Numbered from the stretch's first letter, positions 29,119 to 41,884 are shown. The stretch: 64,000 nt of DNA from Macrocystis pyrifera (GCA_031763025.1 JASSKH010000005.1:6842966-6906965); one strand, 5' to 3'. The notes: generated by a model not told the origin, from the letters alone. Program-made: numbers and translations.

Positions 29119-32100
29119 CTGTTGGGAGGGGCATCGTTTCATGTTTTCAGATACATCGTCTAGGACTTCACCACGAAGATGTTGGGGTTGGACAAAGATC
29201 GGGACAACGATGAACAGGGAGATAAGGAGAACAGTACGGTATATACGTAGACAAACTGCAACCTACAACCTACAGGGCTGGGCCCTGGTACAGCAGTACG
29301 TGGCTCCAGCCGGTACGATACGTTTTGGCTGCGTATAATATGTATTGACTACGTGAGCCTTGGTAGCCCCAGCCAACACAATACGTACTGACTGCGCACG
29401 CAACCAGTACCCTGGATCCGAAGAGTGTACGCCACAACCACTGCCCACCCCCGGCACGTGAGGGCCGCCCGAGGACCCGCTGGAGACGCCCTGCCGGAGA
29501 CATGATTTGTTTCACTTGGGCCATGAGGCGTTGTTGTGGGACCACAAAGTACTCGCAGTGCATATGGGACCAGGACCCAATCGAAAAGTACCTTGTTCCA
29601 GCCCATCCGCCAGTTCCAGTACAACTTACTAGATGTAACAAAACATACTGGCCCTGGTCCAGTGTGTACTGTGTACTGGCAGTACTACTGCCAGTACAAG
29701 CTATATTGCCAGTACTACTGCTGTACTGGCTGAGGGGGCTCGTTGCCAGCGTATTGAATACCAGGTTAGTTACCTACGTCCCACAAAAACATAAAAATGG
29801 TTCAAAATAGAGCCAAAACCCATCAAAATGCACAGCACCGAGAAAAACAACGCAGAGCAGAGGAGAGAACGGATAGAGGGAGGGAGACCATGAGCACAAT
29901 GTGCGAATCAACCTCAATCACTGATAGCTTGGGCTCTGTGGGCCCCTCCTGTGAATCATCATATAGTATTCTAATAATTTTTCACGTTGTTCGCTTTATC
30001 GCTCTTCCTTGAGGCAATCAATCTACCACCCACGTGCCTTTACCCGCGAGCCCACAAATCAACGTAGCGGGTATTATCTGGTTCCATTAAACCTGAGCTG
30101 GTGCAACCTAAACGCCCTACGTTTTGTCAGCCACGAATGCCGTGTGCAGTATCTACTCGAATGTCACGTGTCTAGTATCATACCGGCCACCATGACCCGT
30201 GGAAGAGGGTGACATACGTAGCTAGTTTTTTTTTTTGAGTTGAGGTCCTACAGGAGGGCTGGCGTTAGCAGCGAAAATGTGTCCCGACCGACTCTTTTAG
30301 AACTGCAGTCCCATATAGGGGGACAAACCAGTCAAATTCTTAGTAGTTTGTCCCCAAAACGGGCCTGACTGCAGTCCAAAAAGGGGTCAACAACAGTCAG
30401 GTGTTTCCGTAGGAAGAAGCGATTTTTTTCCCCATTTTTCTTTTCTTTTCGGAACGCGGTTCCATGTGTGTACTCCAAGGCATGTCTGTACCAGGTAGAA
30501 AAAATCGCGAAAATACTCGGAAGATCTGACTGCGTGGGGGCGACATCATGTCGTTTTGAACGCCCAAAGTTGAGACCATATTGAAACTGAGTAATTACAA
30601 GGAAACTGCGCAAATACGCATGTTTTCCGCACCAAAGCCCAAAAGCTCAAGCCGTTTTTGCCAGATAGATCCTGAAAAATTGCACAGCAGTTGTTTTGCG
30701 AGCCAATGCCGACGCCTTGATGAAGGGTGTTTTTTTTTTCGTCGGGGATTTGGTTTTTAGTTTTGCTCAAAAAATTTAGAAAAAAAAAACAAAAAAAAAC
30801 ACCGATCACTAACGGGTCAAGGGGGGCTCATAGAACGCGTGTGCACAATTTCAGGATCTATATCCCAAAAACGGCGTGAACTCCCCGACTGTGGAGTATT
30901 TTTCCTGGATTCAGCTTGAACCAGCCTGTAACGCCATTGACGACGATCTACGGCAAAGGTGTCGTAAATAATCTACCAGGTATTATATGCGACACAGCGC
31001 CACGTTTGCGGCACACGGCCTCGGACCGACTCGTGCCGCCAGGGCTGTTCAGGCATGGCGTAGAGCTACGCTGTCTTTCAAGCTATCATGTAACGGTCGA
31101 GTACGCGACGAGATACACGCGGCCCCCTCCGCGTACAGCCGAGAGTATTCAGAGCGGTGTCGTGATCAAGCCGTGCCGGGCATTTACGACACCGGTGTCG
31201 CAAACGCGTTATGTGCGACACCGCAGCACGTTCGCGGCACACACCCCGCATCGGCCAGACGCTCCCACGGCTGTGTTGGCATGCTGTGTTGGCATTGGTG
31301 TAGGGTTATCATTGAAGCTGCCATGTACTCAAAACGTCCGAGTACTCGCCGAGATACGTCATTTCCGCGTGCACCCAGAAAAAAATCAGACCGGTGTCGC
31401 GAATTAACCTTAAGTAAGCCTGAAATACGACACCGGTGTCCCAAAAAAGTCATTTACGACACCGGGCCACGTTCTCGGCACACACCCCACCCCGTACCGG
31501 CCAGGTGCTACGACGGCTGCGTTATTGTTAGCATGCTGCAGGGCTGCCACAGCACCTGTGACACCGTGAAGCCAACACGGTCCAGTACTCGAGGAGAGGA
31601 TCTCGTATCCACGTGCACCCGCAGCAAATTCCAACTGGTGTCGTAAAATAAGCCTCATGTACGACACAAGTGTTGCAAGAAGTTATTTACGACACCCAGT
31701 TTCGCGGCACACGCCTCGGGTGGTCCGGATCGACCAGACACTACGTACCACGGATGTGCCGGCATGATAGAGGGGTGGCATTGAAGCTTTGATCTACGCA
31801 AACGCACCGGTCCGGTACTCGATGAGACAAGTGGTATCAGCGTGCACCCGCACCATCTTTAGACCGGTGTCGTAAGCCCTACTTACTTATTCACGACACC
31901 GGTGTCGTGAATAAGTTGCTGTGTTGGCATGGTGTAGGAGGGGTATCATCGAAGCCACCATCTAGCCTACACAGTCCAGTACTGAGGGAGATATCGGGTA
32001 TCCGAGTGTACCCACAGAACATTCACGAGTGGTGGTCTCACACCTTGATAAGGAATACATGTTTACGGAGGTTTTGTGCTTGGCGCCTAAAGTCAACCCT

Positions 32101-35100
32101 CCGATCCTCCGACCCGAACCCTAACCTATGCCACCAGTGATCAGCGCTTGGATGCTGTGCTTGGTAATACTCTATGAATAGAATGATTGGGCCGGCTTGG
32201 ATGCTGTACTTGGAAAGATTCTAGGTATTGTACGTTGAGTCGGCCGGCTCCGGATGCCGAGGCTGGGAAATACTCTAGGTTGATGATCCGCATATCACCC
32301 TTAGCCAATCACAGTCAGTGCCCAAATATCTACCATTAGGAAGATTCACTATCAACCGCGAACGTGTTAACTACTGAGCTATACTCGTAGGGGTAAAAGA
32401 TCGATCGATCACCCAGCCCAGGGTAATCCTTGCAACACTCCTCCCCCTCTCTGAACGGCGGGATATTTAGGGCGTCGGTACCGTATACGGCCGTACGCTG
32501 ACCTACCTGGGAAACAAGGGAGACGTGTTTTTAGGGACGCACGCGCAAGCTTTTCTAAAAGAAACGTTCGGAGTGAGATTCGAACCTGTGTCCTCGACGA
32601 CGTCAAATGTGAAGAGGGTGTTACCTACTGAGCTATAGGGGTAAAATATCAATAAAATACCCAGCCCAGGGTAATACTCACACGTAACACAACCCTTGAA
32701 CAACAGTACTGAAGGCCCTCGACCGCTATAACGGGGGACCACAGTAAATAGGACCAAACATTGTTATTAAAAATAGGTATGTATATATAGGTTCTTGTGT
32801 GTACCATAGGTCCTATTTACTATGGTCCCCCGTAATACTATTAATAATAATACTGATAGTCGATATTCAAGCTACTGTAGGTGGCTTGGTAGGTGGTCCG
32901 CGTGCCTGTCAAGATCAATTTCGTGGGTTCAAGTCTCACCGAGTGCATGCTCACAGGGACTTTTTCTTGCATAAAAAATTGATAAGCGGAAAGCGCGAAA
33001 GCGTGAGTTGGCTATATTCGATGAAAATCGACGAGCAGTGGGAATGCTGAACCCTATGCGCGATAAAAATAAAGGCACGTACCGGGGGGGAGAAGGGACG
33101 ACACCTGTGACCACGGCTTGTCCAGAAGATCGCTGAGGGTAAAACCTCCTACGAGTGGGCTGGCTGGAAAGTAAAAGTGATGGGAAAAAAAAAAAAAAAA
33201 AAAAAAAAAAGGTATAGGAAAAATGCTTTATACAGGATCTATGTAGTACCTGGTATGGCATTTTTGGTATGGGATGGTTGCCTGGTATCTACCCCCCCAA
33301 AAAGGCCGAAAGTGAAAGAAACGTCGTGTTGGGGTCATGGAGTTTTTTTCGGCTGCCGTTGCGTGCTCGGAACATTTTTTCTTCTTTTTCCTTCTCTTCC
33401 GAGCGTTAAGATCAAGCATGTGGGACACTTTGTATCCCTGGGCAGGTCTGCCTTTCAAGTCGGTACTCGTTGGTACTCACTTGTGTTGCTTGCTTAGAGA
33501 TAGAAGAATAGCAGTTTTATTCCTTTCGTGCACGCGGAGACTGAGACCAAGCTCGTGCGTCTCTGGAAAGCTGGTTTTCCATCTAAGATACGCCTTCCAA
33601 GCACTACAAATACGTTCCCAGTGCCTGAACCCAGGTAGTTACCGGGCTTTCAACCTCATACAAAGCAGTATCATAACACTAGCCCACTTTGATAAGCCGT
33701 ATATGCAGAATTATGGGAAATTCATGGAAACCCCGATTCTACGAACTAGAACATGAATCGAAGATACGGCTCCTAAAAACCCACTCCCACACCTCTGAAC
33801 GGCGAGGCAACGAAGCCGACAAAGTACGTTTAAAAAAAACAAGGGAAGACCTACCCTTAAGGGGCAGGAAGAAATCGTCAATGAAGGCCATCGCCATGCC
33901 GCCCGCACGGGGGGGGGAGGCGAGGAAGATGCATGGAAAAGTGAATACGTTGTATCCTTTCGTTTTACTTGAATTTGTGCTTAATACTACTTTTACCTTA
34001 AACGAGCTGGTTCTAGTGACACGCGGAAATTTTCGGCTCCGGAACTTCGCACCATGGTTTTCGAGAGTCGCGAAACATAAAAATTGGTGCGGTTGTTCCT
34101 GACGGCAATGCCAAAAAACCGAGGACTGGCTTTTCAATTTTTTGTTTTTTCCGTTCTTGAGGCTCAATTCTACGAATTTTCGGGATTTTTCGGCAACTTT
34201 GACCTTAACTGACACATGAATGAAAACAAAATCCAAAAGGCCAGTCCTCCTTTTTTTCGTATTGCCATCAAGAACAACCGTACCAAAAATTGTTTTTCAA
34301 CTCTCTCCACGGTGCAAAAATGAATTTCCGGAAGGGTAATTCCCCCCCTAGGTTCCAAATTTGCTCAATACATTGATTCGGTACTTTGGCAGGCGTTTTT
34401 CTTTCACAGCCTTGTAGACTCGCAGAAACGAAAAAAAGTGACACGGACGTCTTCCTTATGTTGGTGCGATCATGTCAAGATGCGTAATGTTTAATAATGC
34501 GACCGGTATATGGCTTGAATACATACATATATGGCTTGAATATATACATATACGACTTGAATACATACTTGTACATACATACAATTAATGCACTGATTTT
34601 ACTAAAGAAAGGTATTGCCTCCCTGATCCCTGACCAGGCACCAATGGTATAAATTGCGCCTCCCAATAATCAGAATGTCCACGCAAAAAGTGCCTTCACC
34701 GATGTCCCTTCACCGATGTGTTCCCCTTGTCCATGCGGTCATGTAGATACTGGCATGTTCAGTATCGAAAACTTCGACGCAAGTCTGTCTCCACATTACA
34801 TCGCCCGAAAGTGAAATGTTGCGCTTCTTGCTGGAACCAGCTCGTATACTTGATATTTGATTCGTACTTGGTACGTACTATTAATACCTGGTATTAATAA
34901 TAGTTTGTTTTTATTTTACAGCGAGCAGTGCGTACCAGGTACTTGGTCATGAACGCGTCCATGGACGGGCCCATGACGACGATCTAACGCACGTCCGTCC
35001 ACGATCTGCTCTGCTGTAGTCTGTTTTGTTTTGTTTTGTTTCATTATTATCTCGGCCAATGTGTTTAGGTTGCTCGCGAATGCACGTAGTGCTGCTGTAT

Positions 35101-36602
35101 GTAGTGCTTGTCGAACCCAGCAGGACGATCGCATGGCATTGCGTTGTCTAATCGGCTGGATAGTACTGCATCGCGATTACACTATATATAGGTAAGGCTT
35201 CCGCTACGTGCAGGATTGGTCCGCACATAAGTTTGTGCAGGGCTTGTGTCGTTGATTTCAACCTTGCACGTCGGCCCAGACCAACCCAACCCCAGGCCTG
35301 ACCCTAACCCTAGTTAACCCTAACCCCAACCCTTCGGGGGGCTCGAGATCGGCGGGGGCAGTCACGCGGTTCCGCCGGTCCAAAAAACATCCGGGTTGCC
35401 GAAAGGCCGGCCTTGACCAACATGACCCCTACTCTGCACAAAAGTTTTGTGCCCACCCGTCCGGCACATAGGGCCAGTCCTCTATGTCGTACTTTGTGAC
35501 TGCAGAGCTTTTGTATCTCGAGGGTGGAGAATCAGCACGGGTGTGCTGGGTGTGCTGGATGTCAACGAGTGTGCTGGCGTAGAAGAAGGGCAGACACGAC
35601 GATACATATCCTCAATGTGTTTTGGTGCGGTTTTTCGGGTGGCCGAAAGGCCAGCCTTCACCAGTAAGGCCCGTACGCTGTACAAAGTTTTTTGCCCACC
35701 CGTCCTGCACATAGGGCGAGTCTTCTGTGTCGCTGTACAGAGCTTGTATTCCTCTATTATCATTATTAATACAATAATAGGGTGACGTATCAGCGCATCA
35801 GCACGCTGGAGTGCTGGATGTCAACGAGTACTGGAATGGTACAAGTACACACGAAATTTCACGTATCGTATCATACGTACGTGGAGAGTTTTATACTTCA
35901 GAACTTGCTCGCGTATGTGTTGTTTTCAATGGATACCAGCATGACCAAGGTACTTCTTTATCCATGTTTTCCACTTTTGTTGAAAAAGGAATTATTAATT
36001 TTAGAAGCCGTGTGCACGAGAAACGAGCGAGAGTGTACTGGTGTACTGGCAGCCGTAGAGACGGGTACTGCTGTTGCTGTACACCACATGCACAAAGACA
36101 CCGACCGAGTCTCGCGGGTCGGCGCAAAACAGCAGTCGGTCCGGAACCCACACCTCAACTCGCCGATTGATTCCACGAGTTTTGTCATTGAAAAGGAACA
36201 CGCTCATTCATATGTCAAGTAGAACCTAATACAAGGGCAACTCGGGGACGTAAAAGGAGCACGTTGCGTCGACACGCACTTCCTGTCCTAGCTTATGTAC
36301 CACAAACTGCAACGTTTCGTCATATGTATATCCCCAAACCAGCCCGAACGACAGCACGAGCACCGTAAGTAGTCAGTGCATACGTACAACCACCCTCTCG
36401 AACAGAACAACGCCCAAGCGCGCCCAAGGCCGCACAATACGGCCATCATATTTCAACGCAAAAGGCCTATAGCTGCTAGACTCCGCCAAGCTCACGTGTG
36501 CACGACTGAACTCAAAGCACTACAAATATATATCGCCCAAAAGGTCAACGTGCAAGCAGAACTATTGTTGTTTGCATACTGGAGGGTGGGTGCTGCTGCT
36601 GG

Positions 36603-36646
<44 letters not shown>

Positions 36647-37060
36647 GTTAAAGAAAGCACCGAAATATCGTATTACGTACCTGTCCGTGTCGATGGCCGA
36701 CTTGAGCATAAGCGCCGCCAGTCCGAGCACGAAGGACCAGAGCGCGAAGATGCACCCGCAGATGAGCAGGACGTCCTCCAGCGAGTTCCCGCAGCCGATC
36801 GGAATGGTGCGACCACACGCCTGCATCGTCAGGGGCTCGTAGCGGTTCATCATGTTAATCTCCGCCAGCGTTGACGGCCTGAAGGAACGAGCATCTTTGG
36901 AGCCGCGCGGGGGCACAACCTTAGGGATCACGTCCTCGCTCTGGTCGAACTTGGAGACCTTCGCCAAGGTGTCGGCGTGCACGTGGCCCCTGGGCACGGA
37001 CGGGGTCACCGACGCGAGTGCGACGGCACTACTGGTGCCTATCTTTGATTCTTCGGACAT
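28956..37060 (-). CDS. Two-helix membrane protein (180 aa), two exons
   Basis: Exon 1 (36681-37060) starts MSEESKIGTSSAVALASVTP. Its soluble N-terminal part of about 90 residues is followed by the hydrophobic segment DVLLICGCIFALWSFVLGLA and ends SAIDTD plus two bases at donor gtacgt. Exon 2 (28956-29118, acceptor tcccaacag) completes Arg and reads NHTALWVYFWLFVLGTFLLG, a second helix. It then has a charged tail rich in Arg, Glu and Ala ending QAMIAA and TAA. The two helices are separated by a short loop with an N-glycosylation site (NHT). Phases match exactly across an intron of 7562 bp, so the join is likely, though a further exon inside the intron cannot be excluded. No named family is recognised. 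Confidence 0.65.
30303..30375. repeat. Short palindromic element
   Basis: CTGCAGTCCCATATAGGGGG and GGGACAAACCAG on one side are mirrored by TTTGTCCCCAAAACGGG and GACTGCAGTCC on the other. A related sequence lies at 15655-15733, and half of it at 48841-48880. It looks like a small fold-back MITE. Confidence 0.55.
30955..32040. repeat. Tandem array of ~230-bp units with GACACCGGTGTC palindromes
   Basis: Four to five diverged units. The shared landmark GCGGCACAC recurs near 31010, 31236, 31477 and 31706, so the period is 226-240 bp. Each unit contains the 12-bp palindrome GACACCGGTGTC or a variant, plus CACGTTCGCGGCACAC and GAGTACTCGCCGAGATA. No coding sequence is seen. Inside the long intron 29119-36680. 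Confidence 0.75.
32350..32695 (-). mobile_element. tRNA-derived SINE, dimeric copy 1
   Basis: On the minus strand, CCCCTATAGCTCAGTAGGTA (pol III A box) and GGTTCGAATCTC (B box) form a tRNA-like head with CAC in the anticodon position. A body follows with GTCAGCGTACGGCCGTATAC, and then a second partial head at 32350-32400. The motif ATTACCCTGGGCTGGGT stands before each head. Confidence 0.75.
32730..32837. mobile_element. Palindromic MITE, copy 4
   Basis: Both inverted ends are present (CGGGGGACCACAGTAAATAG and its near inverse). It lies in the long intron of the two-helix membrane protein gene, beside a SINE. Confidence 0.85.
33404..33955 (-). mobile_element. LTR-retrotransposon fossil, LTR plus adjoining part (family A)
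   Basis: 33404-33678 is a reverse-oriented LTR matching those at 38119-38388 and 40260-40563. 33679-33955 matches the internal sequence next to the 40.2-kb LTR. It is a broken fragment and moderately diverged, so not recent. In the long intron 29119-36680. Confidence 0.7.
34079..34292. repeat. Inverted repeat, about 60-bp arms
   Basis: The left arm has GGTGCGGTTGTTCCTGACGG and GAGGACTGGC; the right arm carries GCCAGTCCTC and CAAGAACAACCGTACC. The whole could form a long imperfect hairpin. Confidence 0.6.
35396..35835. repeat. Tandem duplication, ~243-bp unit
   Basis: Both copies begin GCCGAAAGGCC(G/A)GCCTT and share TTTTGTGCCCACCCGTC(C/T)GGCACATAGGG-type sequence and GTGCTGGATGTCAACGAGT. 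The short CCCTAACCC stretches just upstream (35290-35330) are too few to be a telomere. Confidence 0.65.
36603..36645. repeat. CTG/CAG trinucleotide repeat
   Basis: About 14 units, 36 bp inside the donor of the two-helix membrane protein gene. It reads as CAG on the gene's sense strand. Confidence 0.95.
36681..37060 (-). CDS. Two-helix membrane protein, exon 1
   Basis: 126 codons plus two bases from ATG at 37060. It includes a conserved-looking Cys-containing stretch TMQACGRTIPIGCGNSLEDV before the first membrane helix. A CAG repeat begins 36 bp after the donor. Confidence 0.75.
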
Positions 37061-38118
37061 GGCTGGTGGTGTTCAAAGCGCAAGTACCAGAAGCGAAGCC
37101 CGATTCGGCTAGCTCCTTGTATTGTTCAGGTTCAGCAGCAGTCCAGCAGTCTTTTTGCTTTCTCCCTTTAGCTGTACGTACCGGGGTGGGTGCTTTGCTT
37201 CGTTCTCCTGGCACCGACGGAGCGATAAACAAATACGATCTAGACGGGGGTGGTTGCGCCTGCTTCGGATCTCGGGGTGGGGTGGCGTTGGTGCGGGCCC
37301 CTGTGTTTAAGCTGCGCGTGAGGGTTGCTGCTTACTGCACGAGGGTGCTCCTTCTGCTAGGTCTATTTCGGTGTGTCGGGCTAGCGGCGCTCTTATCGAA
37401 GATAGAGCCGGTAACGGTAAAATGTAACCGTTTCGATAAAAAATGGTTGATATCGACTTCGCCTTTGCTCCTTTTGTTTGCATCATCATATACACACAAC
37501 TTATACTTCCTCCTTCTCTCGCTTGTCGTTTCGTACGCAAGTGTGGAGGTGTTACCTACTGCTGAGCTATCGCCCAGATTCTGAAGCAGAAAAATCAACA
37601 ACGAAATTGTTTGTGGTTGATACCTGTGGTATGTATATGTACGATGATATCCTTTGCGCTCTCTGAAAAAGTAAGTGCAGTCACAACTAACTACTACTGC
37701 TGTTCTGTTGTATAATAATAGCACAGCTGCAGAGTCCGCCTCTTTCGTGTGTGTAAAGCAAAGCTGACGACGCTACCAGGTATATATTAATGGCACCTGG
37801 TACTTGTACGTTTTTCTACTAAATACGGCTCGTACATAATAGGGGGGGGGGGGGGGGCGTACCCACTGCTTCTTTCCTGCCTCTTTCTTTGCTATATGTA
37901 TGTGTGTACTGCAGCAAGCAGCAAAGCACTCTATTATATTATTATATTAGAATCGTCACTTCGTCCTCTCTGCTGACCTATTATTAACAACAGTATTGCG
38001 TTTGGGGGGACACACTATCTTCTCGTCGTACGTTTATATCATGATTATGTGGGCAATACACCGCTCTTATCCTCCTAAGTATCTGTGGCGTACCGGTATA
38101 TCCCATCTATGATAACTA
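37061..38118. other. Upstream of the two-helix protein gene
   Basis: The promoter and 5' UTR of that gene should lie at the left part. A G run stands at 37843-37857. A tRNA-like A-box fragment (SINE head) is at 37540-37580. No further exon was found. Confidence 0.4.
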
Positions 38119-40563
38119 TGTTATGATGATACTGTGCCTTGAATGAGGCTGAAAGCCGGGTGAATTACCTAGGTTCAAGTATTAGGATCGTATTTGTAGT
38201 ACTTGGGAGGCGTATCGTAGATGGAAAACCAGGGGCTTTCCCGGCTTTTATTCGCCGCTTGCACGAAAGGAATAAAGCTGCTCTTCTTCTATCTATGTGC
38301 AAACAACACACGTGGGTGCCAACGAGTACCGACTTAATAGGCAAACCTGTCCAGAGGAATACAAGGTGTCCCGACCTTGATCTTAACAAGTGGCGTCGTC
38401 GGCAGGACTTTGAGCTCGTATCGTCTTGACGTGGGCCGTCGGATCAGAGTCGAAAACGATCACATCATCGAGGTAGGCTGCCACCTGTGCCAGACCTTTA
38501 ATGACTTCGTTAATCGCATTGACGAACCAACCGGGCGAAGCAATGCTGCCTTGGGGCATGACGAGCCACTCGTAGAGGCCCGTGGGAGTGCAAACGCCGT
38601 GAGAGGGACGGTGTCCTTGTGTGCGGTAATCTGGTGGAACGAGGAGACCAAATCGAAGTGGAAAATAGTACCAGACACCAATCGGTCAGAGGTCGAGGTG
38701 GCGTCAATGCGGCGATGTACGAGACGCACTGGACAGGACTATCCCGTCCATCCTGGGAACGGGATTTGAACCTTCATTCAGCTTTCTCGCTACGAAATCC
38801 TGCGCTACTGGGCCGGCACCCCGAACCAGCACCGCCAAACCAACCGCCTGTACCGCCGAATGAGAATCGGCGCGGCACAACGGGAGCTCTCTCGGAACAA
38901 CGGCGAGCGGTTTCTGGCACCCGGCTATGGCTGCGTATCGCACGCCGATTGGCTTCGCCGATACAGCAACACTGTGCTTCCCAACGGGGCCCACTTTTGG
39001 TACAAGGGTGACGACGGTCTGTGGTGGCTCAGGAAAATCAGCGCGACTACGCCAACGGATGGAGTAGATTTGGTTCGATTTTTGGACGACCAGGGACCGA
39101 TCAAGCTTCCTCCTGCTCCGGCGCGCTACACGACTTTGACGAGAGCTGTACAAGGTTCTTGGTGTCTGCAAATTCACTTGGCTGGCGCGTTTGCACGAAG
39201 GGTCCAGCGCCACGTAGATAAATCTCGAGGAACTGCCGTGGAAGCTGACTTTCGCTTCTTGGTCGCACTCGATGTATTTTTCTCGTCGTTTTCCCGGATT
39301 TTGGGGCGTGGTTTTTTTCTTCTTCTTGGCGTTTTTTTTTCGAGTTTTCGGGTCGGGGTTTTCCTGCTCGGTTGTGTTTCTGGTTTGTTTTTTTCAGTCG
39401 TCTGGGTTGGGGATGGTTTTTGGATACTTTGTCCTGCCTACCCCCCCGCTCAATGTCGGGGCTGGTTTGGGTAATCAGGCAACTCATTTGTGGCAGAGGG
39501 TGCTTTTCCAGAGTGGTGGGCTGGGTTTAGGTGGTTCTTGGCGTATTCCGTGTTATTTTTCTTTCCGTTTTTGGTATTCACTTTTCGTTTTTCCATGCAA
39601 CTTCCTCCCCCCCCCCCCCCCCCGTTGCGGGTGGCATGGCGATCGCTTTCGTTGACGATTTATTCCTGCCCGTTAAGGCTAGGCCTTCCTTTCTTCTTTT
39701 TTTTTTTGCGCACCTTGTCGGCTTCGTTGACTTGCCGTTCAGTTATGATACTGTCCCTTCTGGGGGATTTTCTGCTCGGTGTGTTTCTGGTCTGTTTTTT
39801 TTCTTGGGCTGGGTTGGGGGCGGCTTTTGCGTATTTCATCCTGCCTACCCCCCCCGCTCAGTGTCGGGGCTGGTCTAGGTAATCGGGTCCACTCATTTGT
39901 GACCCAGGACGCGTTTTCAGAGTTGTGGGCTGGGTTTAGATGGTCCTTGCCGTCTTCCGTGTTATTTTTCTTCTCGTTTTTGGTATTCACTTTTCGCTTT
40001 TCCATGCATCTTCCTCGCCCCCCCCCTCCGTGCGGGTGGCATGGCGATGGCTTTATTTGACGATTTCTTCCTGCCCTCTAAGGCTAGGTCTTCGTTTTTT
40101 TTTTTTTCACGTACTTTGCCGGCTTCGTCGCGTTGCCGTTCAGAGGTGTGGGAGTGGGTTTTGAGGAGCCGCATCTTCGACTCATGTTCTAGTTCGTGGA
40201 ATCGGGGTTTCCGCGAATTTCCCATAATTCTGCATATACAGCTCGTCAGAGTGGGCTAGTGTTATGATACTGCCTTAGATGAAGCTGAAAACCCGGTAAT
40301 TACCTAGATTCAAGTATTGAGATCGTGTTTGCAGTACTTGGAGGGCGTATCATAGATGGAAAACCAGGGGTTTTCTCAGCGAGGCACGAACTCGGCTCTT
40401 AGTCTTCGCGTGCACGAAAGGAATATAAAGCTGCTCTTCTTCCATCTCTAAGCAACCAAGACACGTGAGTACCAACGAGTACCGACAAACCTGTCCAGGT
40501 GTTACGATATCGCGGCAGTATCACAACACAGGGATACAAAGTGTCCCGGCCTTGATCTCAACA
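38119..40563. mobile_element. Ty3-type LTR-retrotransposon fossil (family A)
   Basis: LTRs in direct orientation at 38119-38388 and 40260-40563, starting TGTTATGAT and ending ACA. Between them are a reverse-transcriptase fragment read on the minus strand (about 38425-38735), a Trp-rich domain on the plus strand (about 38990-39230) that I have seen described only as part of algal or stramenopile Ty3-like elements, and two tandem 408-bp units. The parts are rearranged relative to each other and the element is clearly broken. The LTRs differ noticeably, so it is old. Confidence 0.75.
39355..40171. repeat. Two tandem 408-bp units inside the family A fossil
   Basis: TTTTTGGTATTCACTTTTCG occurs at about 39568 and again 408 bp on. 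The surrounding blocks, including GGGTGGCATGGCGAT and the C runs, are shared throughout. The same block occurs once, reversed, in the fossil at 33404-33955. Confidence 0.8.
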
Positions 40564-40826
40564 TATGTGCGTTGTTCTTTTGCTACTCGTGTTACACGAG
40601 TACTAACCACAACAAAACACAAAACACCGTTGATGTCATGCATGGGTTATGCCAATAAAATAAACCTCAAAACTCAGTACGAACGACAAGTACGTACGTA
40701 CGCAGCGATTTCGCGATGTTTCCCTCACATTTCCAGTTTTTGGCGAAAAATAATGGACGGCAACTAGCAATCAATGAATCTGCCCTTTAAGTAGACGTGT
40801 ACATAATAAACAATTGCATACTATTA

Positions 40827-40929
40827 GGGGGACCATAGTAAATAGGACCAAATTTTGTTAGTAAAAATATTTAAATATATAGTTTTTTGTGTGTACCGTA
40901 GGTCTTATTTACTATGGACCCCCGTAATA
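40827..40929. mobile_element. Palindromic MITE, copy 5
   Basis: Same family with a slightly diverged centre. Copy 6 lies about 450 bp further on. Confidence 0.8.
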
Positions 40930-41312
40930 CTACTATTAATACTACTGTACTATTAATAATAACGTGTGCGCGCATGGGTGCACATACTATTGTTAGTTTA
41001 CTGTGCTTGCCATCCGACATTGTGCAGCTTGAGCTTGAACGTTGATCACTCAAAAAACATTCCTGAAAGAAGAAATCCCCGGAAACGAAAAGAAACCTAT
41101 GCACAAGGTATGTCTGCCTTCTATGTCTACTTTCTCCTATGCTTATCCACGACTATTTACACGTACACTGCCCCTCACGAACTAACACCACGGTACGTAT
41201 ACTCGTGCGTGGGTTTTTATATGCTTTAGGTAAATAGGAAGTCGCGCATACAAGCAGCATCTTATGGAATCGTAAAAAGATCCGCCTTGAATTACTTGCA
41301 CACACGACACGC

Positions 41313-41345
<33 letters not shown>

Positions 41346-41379
41346 CACGTCACCGACGTCGCACGCATTTCTTTCATTG

Positions 41380-41481
41380 GGGGGGACCATAGTAAATAGG
41401 ACCTAATACTGCTACTAAAAATAAGTAAACATATAGGTTTTTGTGTCTACCGTATGTCCTGTTTACTGTAGTCCCCCGTAA
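41380..41481. mobile_element. Palindromic MITE, copy 6
   Basis: Same family with more changes (GACCTAATACTGCTACT in the left half), so probably an older copy. Confidence 0.8.
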
Positions 41482-41884
41482 TAGTCACATTTTAACCTGT
41501 TCGTAACCTCACCTTTGCCACATACATCGCGCAGACACTCTGACTGCTGCATTATACGACGGTACTTTGTACTACCATTCCACCACAGAATACCAACTAC
41601 TTGCTTCGTACTAAACCGCTGTCCGGCTGAACACATGTTGCGGCAAAAACGCTTTCTATTCTACTGCTTGTTTTACTTGAATGAACCTTGCTCGAGGTAC
41701 CTGGTGATATAAGAGAGGGGAGGAGGGCGAGCCAATCGATGATGACATATGAGCGAGGCAGTCGCGGCTCTCTCGCGCTTTTTTTGCACGATGGTTAAGT
41801 GTGGTGATGTGGTGTGTGGTGTGCTATAATATATTGTTGTTCATGTTGTTGACACGGAAAGAACCTTGTTGTGATGATGTGATA

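Noticed and set aside
32876-32945. tRNA-like sequence with TGGCTTGGTAGGTGG and GGTTCAAGTCTC
   Set aside because: A-box and B-box spacing is right, but I could not pair an anticodon stem or acceptor stem. Probably another SINE relic.
35290-35335. CCCTAACCC telomere-like stretch
   Set aside because: Only a few imperfect units inside otherwise ordinary intron sequence; not a telomere or clear interstitial array.
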